DNA of 17,001 nucleotides from CAWDLX01 sp046728155. GTDB taxonomy: Bacteria; Actinomycetota; Actinomycetes; Mycobacteriales; Micromonosporaceae. The DNA lies in assembly GCA_046728155.1 (NCBI GenBank), contig JBKPDY010000072.1, forward strand, positions 1 to 17,001, read 5' to 3'. The position numbers and the translations under genes are program-made. Below are positions 8,769 to 15,105 of this stretch, one piece after another. The notes below the pieces were generated by a model. That model was not told where the DNA came from and did not search any database. It was given only the letters and a program-made list of their open reading frames with translations. Numbering within the stretch: position 1 is the stretch's first letter; every line of letters begins with the position of its first letter.

Positions 8769-9532
8769 ATGGCATTCGAGACTCATCCGCAGCTACTGGA
8801 TATCGAAGACCCCGACATTGTGCTGTGGCGCTATGTCGGTTCTTTATCGGTACCTCGATCTCCTGCAGACCGCGGAGCTTCATTTCACTCGTGCGGACCA
8901 GATGGAGGACAGGTGGGAGGGTGCTTACAGCACTGTGGACACTGCTGTTCGCCCGACCCTGTACGGAGACCACTGGGAGGGAATGTCACAGCACACCGAA
9001 GCGATGTACGAGCATGGCCGAACTCACACTTTCCTCAACTGCTGGTACGTGAGAACCCACGAGTCATACGCCATGTGGAAGCTGTACGACGCCGCGGGCA
9101 AAGGAGTGGCAATCAGGACCACCGGTAGGCGGTTGAAGGGGTCGCTAGCCGGTGGCAATCATCGTGTCGTCCATGGAGCCCGAGTCCAGTACGTAGACTA
9201 TGGGCATACGTTCATACCTGAAGGGAATGTGCTTTTCCCTTTCGTACACAAGCGCGTAAGCTTCGCCCACGAGAGCGAGTATCGTTTGCTCGCACTGTGG
9301 TGGCCCAAGGTCTTGGAGAAGGACGAGCACAACACCGCCGTGAGGACCGAGCCCGACCTTCCCCCACTGTCCATGCGCGAAGCGGTAGATCTCAGTCAGT
9401 TGATAGAGGCGGTGTACGTCTCGCCCGACGCGCCGAAAGTGGGTCGCCAGAGTTGTGAATGAGGTCACTCACAGGTACATGCCTGACGTAAATGTCCGGC
9501 ACTCAGACCCTGCGGCCGACCCCGTCTACTGA
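8769..9532 (+). pseudogene. DUF2971-family gene interrupted by two +1 frameshifts
   Basis: I assign this to DUF2971 from motifs remembered for the family; its biochemical function is unknown. From ATG 8769 the frame encodes a start ending IVLWRY, then loses coherence. The main part (about 8843-9438) continues one frame over with YRYLDLLQTAELHF, TRADQMEDRWEG, FLNCWYVRTHESYAMWKLY, GVAIRTT, VQYVDYG and HKRVSFAHESEYR. It then ends early after YVSPDAPK. One frame further, WVARVVNEVTHRYMPD and a plausible end at TGA 9530-9532 continue the family C-terminus. Removing one T from TTT at 8843-8845 and one A from AAA at 9436-9438 restores 253 continuous codons. A shorter product from ATG 8833 or TTG 8818 to 9462 (about 209-214 residues) could still be made. 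Sampled lines run near 48-58% GC, below the neighbours. Sequencing error is possible. Confidence 0.75.
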
Positions 9533-9586
9533 GCCACCCCTCCAAGATGGCGATTGAAGAAGGATGGTGGTGTTGCGCTTCAGTAT

Positions 9587-10864
9587 CTAGCCGGACGGCA
9601 GGGTCACCAGTGCCTGGTTCCACAACGCAGCGACGGGTGCCGCTATCAGCCGGTCGCCGAACGATGTCGAGTGCTCGCCCAGATGGAGCACAATCCCCGC
9701 CGTGAAACGGTCCCCAAGCCGGTCGCGCAACCAGCGGAGATGACGGAAGTCGGCGGCATCGACAGTCGACGAGGACTTCACCTCGATTGCCGTAAGGCGG
9801 CCATCGCGCACCTCCAGCACGAAATCGATCTCGCGGCCGTCCCGGTCCCGGAAATAGTTGAGACTGATCCCGCGGTCCTGATTGGACAGTGCCTTGGTGA
9901 GTTCTGTTGCTACAAGGGTTTCGATGAGAGACCCCAGCACTGGGCTGCCCGGTCGACGTAACGCCGCGGCGTCGACTCCAACGAGGTGCGCCGCCAGTCC
10001 GGAATCGGCGATATACGTCTTCGGTGTCCTCGCCACCTTGGTGGTCAAGTTGGTCGACCACGCTGGGACCTGGATCGTGAGAAACACCGTGTCCAGATAC
10101 GACAGGTAGTTGCGGACCGTCGTATGGTTAAGCTCGACAGTCCGGGCGAGGTCGGCGGTGACAACCGGCGAGCCAGCACGCGCGGCGACGAGGCTCAGCA
10201 ACCGGGGGACGCTTGCCGAGTGCTGGACATCGGCGAACTCGCGGACGTCGCGTTGGATCACCGTCTGCAGGTAGCCCTCGAACCAAGCGCGGCGAAGGTC
10301 GTCGTGGGCCATCGCGGCAACCTCGGGGAAGCCGCCGGTGCAGGCCACGTCGAGGTAAGCCTCCCGTGACCAGGTTGAGCGGCCGGCGCTCATCACCTCC
10401 TGGGGTGCATCCGTCAGCCTGGCACCGATGTCGTCGGTAACGCCAGCCCGTTCGGCTACCGAGAACGGCCACACGTCAACGAACGCGGCCCGACCCGCCA
10501 GCGATTCCGACAATGTCGGTACGGTGAGGAACCTCGTCGAGCCGGAGAGAACGAACTGTCCGGGCGCGTTGTTCTGGTCTACTGCGTACTTGATCGCCAG
10601 CACCAGTGCGTCACCACCACGCTGGACCTCGTCTATGATCCGCGGAGTCTCACCGTATTCCACGAACGCCCGCGGATCGGCGCGAGCGGCCGCGAGTAGC
10701 GACGGGTCGTCGAGCGAGCGCAGCGACCCGCCGGCACGAGCCTGGAGCAAGCTGACCAGTGTGGTCTTGCCGGCCTGGCGAGGGCCGTTGACGATGACGA
10801 CGCGAAAGCCGGAGGCGAGACGCTCCAGTCGGGCCAATGCTTGGCGGGGGACGAGGCCGGACAT
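9587..10864 (-). CDS. AAA ATPase with AAA_14 and DUF4143 domains
   Basis: This 425-residue protein belongs to the AAA_14/DUF4143 ATPases, widespread and often horizontally acquired, with no settled function. Walker A is GPRQAGKT at 27-34 and Walker B is RIIDE ending at E79. A sensor-like FVLSGST lies at 104-110 and AGRAAFVDVWPFS at 123-135. A winged-helix-like stretch around 232-262 includes VTADLARTVELNHTTVRNYL. The C-terminal DUF4143 part has EIDFVL (D347) followed by AIEVKSS (E361, K363), a layout like the D...ExK core of PD-(D/E)XK folds. ATG at 10862-10864 has no Shine-Dalgarno but sits six bases after a TAGCGT box, fitting a leaderless message. It converges on the broken DUF2971 gene 54 nt away. 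Sampled GC is about 60-65%, somewhat below the core genes. Confidence 0.9.
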   Translation of the reverse strand: MSGLVPRQALARLERLASGFRVVIVNGPRQAGKTTLVSLLQARAGGSLRSLDDPSLLAAARADPRAFVEYGETPRIIDEVQRGGDALVLAIKYAVDQNNAPGQFVLSGSTRFLTVPTLSESLAGRAAFVDVWPFSVAERAGVTDDIGARLTDAPQEVMSAGRSTWSREAYLDVACTGGFPEVAAMAHDDLRRAWFEGYLQTVIQRDVREFADVQHSASVPRLLSLVAARAGSPVVTADLARTVELNHTTVRNYLSYLDTVFLTIQVPAWSTNLTTKVARTPKTYIADSGLAAHLVGVDAAALRRPGSPVLGSLIETLVATELTKALSNQDRGISLNYFRDRDGREIDFVLEVRDGRLTAIEVKSSSTVDAADFRHLRWLRDRLGDRFTAGIVLHLGEHSTSFGDRLIAAPVAALWNQALVTLPSG

Positions 10865-10870
10865 TTCTCG

Positions 10871-10900
10871 ACGCTAGCAGTTTCGTCGAAAGATCACTAA
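10871..10900 (-). promoter_or_regulatory. Putative leaderless promoter of the AAA ATPase gene
   Basis: On the minus strand a TTAGTG (-35-like, 10895-10900) and TAGCGT (-10-like, 10871-10876) are 18 bp apart. The predicted transcription start falls at or next to the ATG at 10864. The spacer contains the near-palindrome TTTCG-N-CGAAA (10881-10891), the position where a repressor would block RNA polymerase. The assignment is by inspection only. Confidence 0.4.
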
Positions 10901-10972
10901 GAGAATCGTCGAAGCAGTGGTACAGCTTTCGTCGAAAGATCATCGTTCATTACGTCGACGGGGTCCTCCGGC
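10881..10972. repeat. Array of four CGTCGA-centred motifs with exact 23-bp period
   Basis: CGTCGA occurs at 10884-10889, 10907-10912, 10930-10935 and 10953-10958, each 23 bp from the next. Units 1 and 3 share 16 identical bases (10881-10896 and 10927-10942) beginning with the interrupted palindrome TTTCGTCGAAA. Units 2 and 4 keep mainly the core. The array starts 17 bp upstream of the AAA ATPase ATG. Unit 4 begins at the stop codon of the DeoR-family gene and runs into its coding end. It could be a multi-site operator; I cannot name a regulator. Confidence 0.75.
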
Positions 10973-11849
10973 GACGTTGCAAGCGACTTTGCGTCCCAAC
11001 GCCGAAAGGATGGATAGTCTCAGGCCCCCTCGGTGGGTGGATGTCTCCACGATCGGAAACCACGGGCGCATCGCCGTCCTCGCTCACCAGGATCACGGAA
11101 GAGACCGCGTCACGCAGCGCCCGCGCGGCTTCGGGCGGTAGGTGGCAGTCGGTGATGACGGTGTGAGCGGCGGAGAGCGGAGCGATATCGGCCAGGCCGA
11201 CGATGCCCCACTTCGATGAGTCCGCGAGGACGATCACCTGACGGGCGCAGCCGATGAGGGCGCGGTCGGTCGCCGCCTCGGCCAGGTTGGGGGTCGTGAA
11301 CCCGACGTGATCGTCCATCCCATGGACCCCGAGGAAGAGCTGGTCCACGTGCATGGTCGCGATCGTGCGGTCGGCGACGGGTCCGACCAGCGCGGCGCTG
11401 GGCGTACGGACTCCGCCGGTGAGGATGACCGTCACCTGGTTGGTCGGGTCGAGCGTGGCGACCGCGTCCGCTACCGCGGTTGAGTTGGTGACCACGGTCA
11501 AGCCGGGAATCGTCACGATAAGTCCCGCCATTGCCCACGTCGTGGTGCCGGCGGAGAGAGCGATCGCCGCACCGGGCTCGATCAGTCCCGCGGCGTGCGC
11601 GGCGATGGCGTTCTTCGACGCTTGCCCGAGCTGGCTCTTGGCGGCGAAGCCGGGCTCGTGAGCGACCTGCGCGGAGAGTACGGCACCACCGTGAACCTTG
11701 CGCGCCATGCCCGTCGCGACGAGGCGGTCGAGATCGCGCCGGATCGTCATATCGGAGACTTTCAGCAGCCCGGTGAGGTCGGACACCCGGACGGCGCCGG
11801 TACGGCGAAGCTCGGCAAGGATTCGCATCTGTCGTTGGTGAGCGAACAT
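10950..11849 (-). CDS. DeoR-family transcriptional regulator of the galactose genes
   Basis: This 299-residue DeoR/GlpR-type repressor probably senses a phosphorylated sugar and controls the neighbouring gal genes; the target is inferred from position. The N-terminal winged HTH at about 6-55 includes VSDLTGLLKVSDMTIRRDL and the typical KVHGGAVL wing. The sugar-phosphate sensor domain (about 72-255) shows SAGTTTWAMA, TNSTAV, LTGGVR, DQLFLGVHGMD, GFTTPN and LADSSKWG. The family usually ends near here, but this protein runs on for about 44 more residues, rich in Arg and Pro, to TAA at 10950. ATG at 11847-11849 has GAGG five bases upstream overlapping the galK stop, so it is likely co-translated with galK. 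GTG at 11855, two codons earlier, lacks a usable site. Confidence 0.9.
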   Translation of the reverse strand: MFAHQRQMRILAELRRTGAVRVSDLTGLLKVSDMTIRRDLDRLVATGMARKVHGGAVLSAQVAHEPGFAAKSQLGQASKNAIAAHAAGLIEPGAAIALSAGTTTWAMAGLIVTIPGLTVVTNSTAVADAVATLDPTNQVTVILTGGVRTPSAALVGPVADRTIATMHVDQLFLGVHGMDDHVGFTTPNLAEAATDRALIGCARQVIVLADSSKWGIVGLADIAPLSAAHTVITDCHLPPEAARALRDAVSSVILVSEDGDAPVVSDRGDIHPPRGPETIHPFGVGTQSRLQRRRRTPST

Positions 11850-11854
11850 CAGCA

Positions 11855-11858
11855 CCTC
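11855..11858 (-). promoter_or_regulatory. Ribosome binding site of the DeoR-family gene, overlapping the galK stop
   Basis: GAGG on the minus strand lies five bases before ATG 11849 and shares bases with the galK TGA (11857-11859). This favours the ATG over the GTG at 11855 and implies coupling to galK translation. Confidence 0.65.
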
Positions 11859-12957
11859 ACATCAGCCGGTACGCCCCGCGGCTCGGCCTCGCCACAAAGC
11901 TCACTGGCGGCGCGTAGCCGGATCTCCCGTACGCCTGCGTGACGGCGGCCACGACGTCGCCAACCGAGGCGACCGTTACCATGGCGAGCACACAACCGCC
12001 GAAGCCGCCGCCCGTCATTCGGGCGCCGAGGGCCCCGTGCTTCAGTGCGATCTCCACCGCCAGATCGACCTCCGGCACGGTGATCTCGTAGTCGTCACGC
12101 ATCGATATGTGTGACGCGGTCAACAGCGGTCCGAGGTCGCGGATCCGGCCGGCGCGCAGGCAGGACGCGGCGTCCAACACGCGGGCGTTCTCGGTGACGA
12201 CATGTCGGACCCGGCGGCGCAGTACCGGGTCCGGGAGAGTGGTGAGCGCCTGCGGGAGGTCGTCGACGGCACGCAACGAGGCGACACCCAGGATCCTCGC
12301 TGCTTCCTCGCACGCACGCCGGCGGGCGGCGTATTCGTTGTCGACGTGGCGGTGTGGGGCCCGGGTATCGATGACGAGCACGGCGAGCCCCGCACTCGAG
12401 GGATCGCAGGCTATCTGCTCCGTAGCGAGACTGTCGCAGTCGAGCAGCAGCACGTGACCGTCCCGGCACAGCGTCGCCGCGGTCTGGTCCATGATCCCGC
12501 ACGGGACACCCACGTAGACGTTCTCGGCACGCTGGGCCAATCGGGGACGGTCTGCGAGTGGGAGATCGAGTCCGCCCAGGTCGCACAGCGCTGACAAGAC
12601 CGCGCATTCGAGCGCGGCCGACGAGGAGAGCCCCGAACCCGGCGGCACGTCGGAGTCGATGGCGAGCACCGCGGCCGACACGTCGAACCCGGCCTCGGTC
12701 AGAGCCCAGATCACACCCGCGACGTACGCGGCCCAGCCGGTGATCCGGCCCGGCACGAGATCGGCCGGCGTGAACTCGACGGCGGCCGGTGCCATCGTCG
12801 TCGTCACCGACCAGCGAGGTGGCCCACCGCACAGCCGGGCCTTCACCGTGGTCCGGCGGTCCAGAGCGAACGGCAGCACATACCCGCCGTTGTAGTCCGT
12901 GTGCTCGCCGATCAGGTTGATTCGGCCGGGTGCCGCCCACACCCCACGCTCCGACAT
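11857..12957 (-). CDS. galK: Galactokinase
   Basis: This 366-residue GHMP-family kinase phosphorylates alpha-D-galactose at C1 with ATP, the first committed step of the Leloir pathway, in the cytoplasm. The galactokinase signature GRINLIGEHTDYNGG runs from residue 11. The ATP-binding GHMP loop is PPGSGLSSSAA at 105-115. The catalytic base is D157 in GIMDQ. The C-terminal motif GARMTGGGFGGC is at 311-322. ATG at 12955-12957 is the only standard start after an in-frame TGA upstream. It leaves only eight residues before APGR, where E. coli GalK has about 25, so an N-terminal helix is shortened. No Shine-Dalgarno is visible. It is divergent from galT and is followed two bases on by the regulator. 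Confidence 0.95.
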   Translation of the reverse strand: MSERGVWAAPGRINLIGEHTDYNGGYVLPFALDRRTTVKARLCGGPPRWSVTTTMAPAAVEFTPADLVPGRITGWAAYVAGVIWALTEAGFDVSAAVLAIDSDVPPGSGLSSSAALECAVLSALCDLGGLDLPLADRPRLAQRAENVYVGVPCGIMDQTAATLCRDGHVLLLDCDSLATEQIACDPSSAGLAVLVIDTRAPHRHVDNEYAARRRACEEAARILGVASLRAVDDLPQALTTLPDPVLRRRVRHVVTENARVLDAASCLRAGRIRDLGPLLTASHISMRDDYEITVPEVDLAVEIALKHGALGARMTGGGFGGCVLAMVTVASVGDVVAAVTQAYGRSGYAPPVSFVARPSRGAYRLM

Positions 12958-13062
12958 GGTGGTGACTCTTGCATGCTCCGACGCAATTCAACAGATCACT
13001 GGGGGATTCTGCTCGACTCTGTTTGGTATACGCTGCCCGTACCCCAGGCAGCCGAGGAGACC
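12958..13062. promoter_or_regulatory. Divergent galK-deoR / galT promoter region
   Basis: These 105 bp separate the two divergent gal transcription units and are the natural operator site for the DeoR-family protein. The centre is AT-richer than the flanks. A TATACG (13027-13032) on the plus strand may serve as the galT -10 box, without a convincing -35. I found only short repeats (GACTCT at 12964 and 13015) and no clear operator palindrome. Confidence 0.4.
13054..13059 (+). promoter_or_regulatory. Ribosome binding site of galT
   Basis: GAGGAG lies three bases before the ATG at 13063. It selects this start over an open in-frame extension reaching back into the galK 5' end. Confidence 0.7.
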
Positions 13063-14229
13063 ATGCACCGCACCAGTGCCAGGCTCAGCGATGGCCGCGA
13101 GATCATCTACTTCAGCCGTACGCCGGGAAACCAGCCGCCGCCCGACGTACGCGAACTGGAGGCGCAGACCCTCGCATCCGAGGTGCGGTACGACCTGCAG
13201 ACCGGGGACTGGATTGTCGTCGCCGGCCACCGGCAGACCCGCGGTCTCCAGCGCGGCGCCGATGACTGCCCGCTCTGCCCGAGCGGTCCGGGTCGGCCGA
13301 CCGAGGTGCCCGCCGCCGACTACGAGGTGGTCGTCTTCGAGAACCGGTTTCCCGCGCTGACGATGGCCGCAGCAAAAGACTCACCCATACCTCGGGCGCT
13401 GCAGCCGGCCCTGCGGGCGGCCCCGGGTGCGGGACGGTGCGAGGTCATCTGCTTCTCCCCCGACCACGAGACAACGCTCGCCGAGATGAAGACCGACCGC
13501 GTCCGGCTGATCCTCGACGCGTGGACCGATCGGACCCGGGAACTCGGTCGGCTTCCGGGCGTCGCCCAGGTGTTCTGCTTTGAGAACCGCGGGCCCGAGA
13601 TGGGCGTCAGCCAGTCGCATCCACACGGCCAGATCTACGCCTACCCGTTCGTGACGCCGCGGACGAGCCGGATGCTCCGGCAGATGCTCGACCATCAACG
13701 CACGTACGGCCGCAACATGTTCGACGACATCGTCGAAGCGGAACTGGCTGACGCAAGGCGGCTCGTACTGGCCGCGGACGAGTGGATCGCCTTCGTGCCG
13801 TTCGCGGCCCGCTGGCCGTACGAGGTTCATCTCTACCCGCGCCGACGGTGCCGTGACCTCACCGGTCTCGACGAGCCTCAACGTGAGGCGTTCGCCCCGG
13901 TCTACCTCGACCTGCTGCAACGATTCGAGCGACTGTTCGACGGACCGACTCCGTATGTGTCGGCGTGGCACCAGGCGCCGAACGTCGCCGGCGTGGACGA
14001 CTTCGCGCTGCACCTGGAACTCTTCACCAACAGACGTGCCGCTGACCGCCTCAAGGTGCTCGGTGGGACCGAGGTCGCGATGGACGCGTTCTCCAACGAC
14101 ATCCGCCCCGAAGTGGCCGCCCAGCGCCTGCGCGAGCTGCGCGACATACCGGGCACCGGTCCAAGCGATGAACGTTCGTGGTTGTCAGGGCAACCACACA
14201 TGCACAACGCTGCTGCGGCTCAACCGTGA
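13063..14229 (+). CDS. galT: Galactose-1-phosphate uridylyltransferase
   Basis: This 388-residue HIT-superfamily enzyme exchanges UMP between UDP-glucose and galactose-1-phosphate in the Leloir pathway. The zinc ligands CPLC (C69, C72), H135 (SPDH) and H186 are in place. The active site is SHPHGQ with nucleophile H188, equivalent to H166 of E. coli GalT. FENRFP at 93-98 and FENRGPEMG at 173-181 are typical. The C-terminal domain carries YEVHLYP and WHQAP with H303, followed by LHLELF at 317-321. The last 25 or so residues form an unconserved-looking tail. The stop overlaps the stop of the convergent downstream gene by 10 bp. galE is not in the window, so UDP-galactose epimerisation must be encoded elsewhere. 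Confidence 0.96.
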   Translation: MHRTSARLSDGREIIYFSRTPGNQPPPDVRELEAQTLASEVRYDLQTGDWIVVAGHRQTRGLQRGADDCPLCPSGPGRPTEVPAADYEVVVFENRFPALTMAAAKDSPIPRALQPALRAAPGAGRCEVICFSPDHETTLAEMKTDRVRLILDAWTDRTRELGRLPGVAQVFCFENRGPEMGVSQSHPHGQIYAYPFVTPRTSRMLRQMLDHQRTYGRNMFDDIVEAELADARRLVLAADEWIAFVPFAARWPYEVHLYPRRRCRDLTGLDEPQREAFAPVYLDLLQRFERLFDGPTPYVSAWHQAPNVAGVDDFALHLELFTNRRAADRLKVLGGTEVAMDAFSNDIRPEVAAQRLRELRDIPGTGPSDERSWLSGQPHMHNAAAAQP

Positions 14230-14516
14230 CTGGTGACGGAGCGGTAGGCGTCCTCGATCCGGGCGGCGAGGTTCACCTCGCCGGCGGTCAGGGCCTCGCC
14301 ATCGGATGTCCTCAGACACACCTGGGTGTACCCGTCGAGTCTCCGGACGAGCGCCTGGACATGCAGCGCGTCGGAGACTACCTTGATCCGTTCGGCCAGG
14401 GCGGCGTGCTCGCTCTCATCGAGCCGCATGGTGCGTCGGATCTCCCGGTTATCACCGATCCACTCCTTGAGCTGCCCGAGAGCATCGCGCAGATCATCGC
14501 GGCCGAGAGGGGGCAA
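14220..14516 (-). CDS. Pterin-4a-carbinolamine dehydratase-like protein, catalytic His mostly missing
   Basis: This 98-residue protein has the size and pattern of the PCD/DCoH fold (4a-hydroxytetrahydrobiopterin dehydratase). An early LKEWIGDN matches the family's substrate-proximal Trp. ALAERIKVVSDALHVQA aligns with the helix that normally ends in HHxD. GYTQVCLRTSDGEALTAGEV aligns with the strand that normally reads TH followed by a GLT turn. Only one His of the HH pair (H52) is present, and the His of the TH motif is Ser (S71). A catalytic role is doubtful; a structural or DCoH-like binding role is possible. The start is TTG at 14514-14516, set by a GGAGG seven bases upstream. It converges on galT and is divergent from the Nudix gene. 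Confidence 0.7.
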   Translation of the reverse strand: MPPLGRDDLRDALGQLKEWIGDNREIRRTMRLDESEHAALAERIKVVSDALHVQALVRRLDGYTQVCLRTSDGEALTAGEVNLAARIEDAYRSVTSHG

Positions 14517-14523
14517 CGTCGCA

Positions 14524-14528
14524 CCTCC
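14524..14528 (-). promoter_or_regulatory. Ribosome binding site selecting a TTG start
   Basis: GGAGG on the minus strand lies seven bases before the TTG at 14516. It is the only strong site near the 5' end and supports a TTG-initiated PCD-like protein. Confidence 0.75.
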
Positions 14529-14538
14529 AGGGCAATCT

Positions 14539-14594
14539 GTGACAGCTTGTAACCAACTATTTACGGACCCGTTACGTCGTGACTCCAGTGTTAC
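14539..14594. promoter_or_regulatory. Cluster of GTNAC half-sites resembling GlnR/MtrA boxes
   Basis: Within 56 bp there are five GTNAC sites and one near-match: GTGAC 14539, GTAAC 14549, TTTAC 14560, GTTAC 14571, GTGAC 14579 and GTTAC 14590. Spacings are 10, 11, 11, 8 and 11 bp. GTNAC pairs with 6-bp gaps are the form of sites bound by the OmpR-family actinobacterial regulators GlnR and MtrA. The cluster starts 23 bp upstream of the TTG start of the PCD-like gene and lies between it and the divergent Nudix gene. The rest of the 171-bp gap (14595-14687) shows nothing else I can name. Confidence 0.5.
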
Positions 14595-14687
14595 CTTTTC
14601 TTGAGCGGACGTCCATCCCCCTTTCCTACCGGGTCCCGAGCGGGGCGGTCATCCGGTGGGCGACCGGATCTGGCACGCTTGTCGCCC

Positions 14688-15101
14688 GTGCCTATCGAAC
14701 GGGCGAAGCCCTTGATCATTGTCGGCGCCGCGATCGTGGTCGACGGCCGAGTTCTCGCCTGTGAACGGGCGGAACCTCCGGAGGTCGCCGGGCGGTGGGA
14801 ATTCCCCGGCGGCAAGGTCGAGCCCGGCGAGACCGATGAGGAGGCACTCGTCCGGGAATGCGCGGAAGAACTCGGGGTACGGGTGAGCATCGGCGATCGC
14901 GTCGGCCGCGACGTGCCGCTCGCCCACGGACGGGCCCTGCTTCGGGTGTGGTTCGCCGAGCTGATCGAGGGCGAGCCCCGGCCACTGGAACACTCCGACC
15001 TGCGGTGGCTCGCTCCGGATGAGCTCGATTCGGTGCCCTGGCTGCCGGCCGACGCCCCGATCGTGGCCGAACTCGCCGCGGTGCTCACGGCGGCGAGTTG
15101 A
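14688..15101 (+). CDS. MutT-like Nudix hydrolase ((deoxy)nucleoside triphosphate pyrophosphohydrolase)
   Basis: This 137-residue Nudix protein probably hydrolyses oxidised or other non-canonical NTPs to the monophosphate, as MutT does for 8-oxo-dGTP. The Nudix box is complete: G42, E48, R56-E57, E60-E61 and G63 within GGKVEPGETDEEALVREC and the residues after it. The fold begins with IVVGAAIVVDGRVLACERA-like strands, and RWEFPGGK is typical of MutT/CTP-pyrophosphohydrolase members. The GTG at 14688 gives the usual family length; no Shine-Dalgarno is seen. A TTG at 14601 would add 29 Arg/Pro/Ser-rich residues and is less likely. Its stop lies four bases from the stop of convergent sdhB. Confidence 0.9.
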   Translation: MPIERAKPLIIVGAAIVVDGRVLACERAEPPEVAGRWEFPGGKVEPGETDEEALVRECAEELGVRVSIGDRVGRDVPLAHGRALLRVWFAELIEGEPRPLEHSDLRWLAPDELDSVPWLPADAPIVAELAAVLTAAS

Positions 15102-15105
15102 CCTG

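Noticed and set aside
10881..10972. Possible plasmid-type iterons or a parS/att site
   Set aside because: There is no replication, partition or integrase gene, and the repeats sit at a gene's 5' end; an operator array is more economical.
14220..14229. Rho-independent terminator between galT and the convergent PCD-like gene
   Set aside because: The stop codons overlap within 10 bp, so no intergenic hairpin exists there; the mutT-like/sdhB junction, four bases apart, likewise has none.
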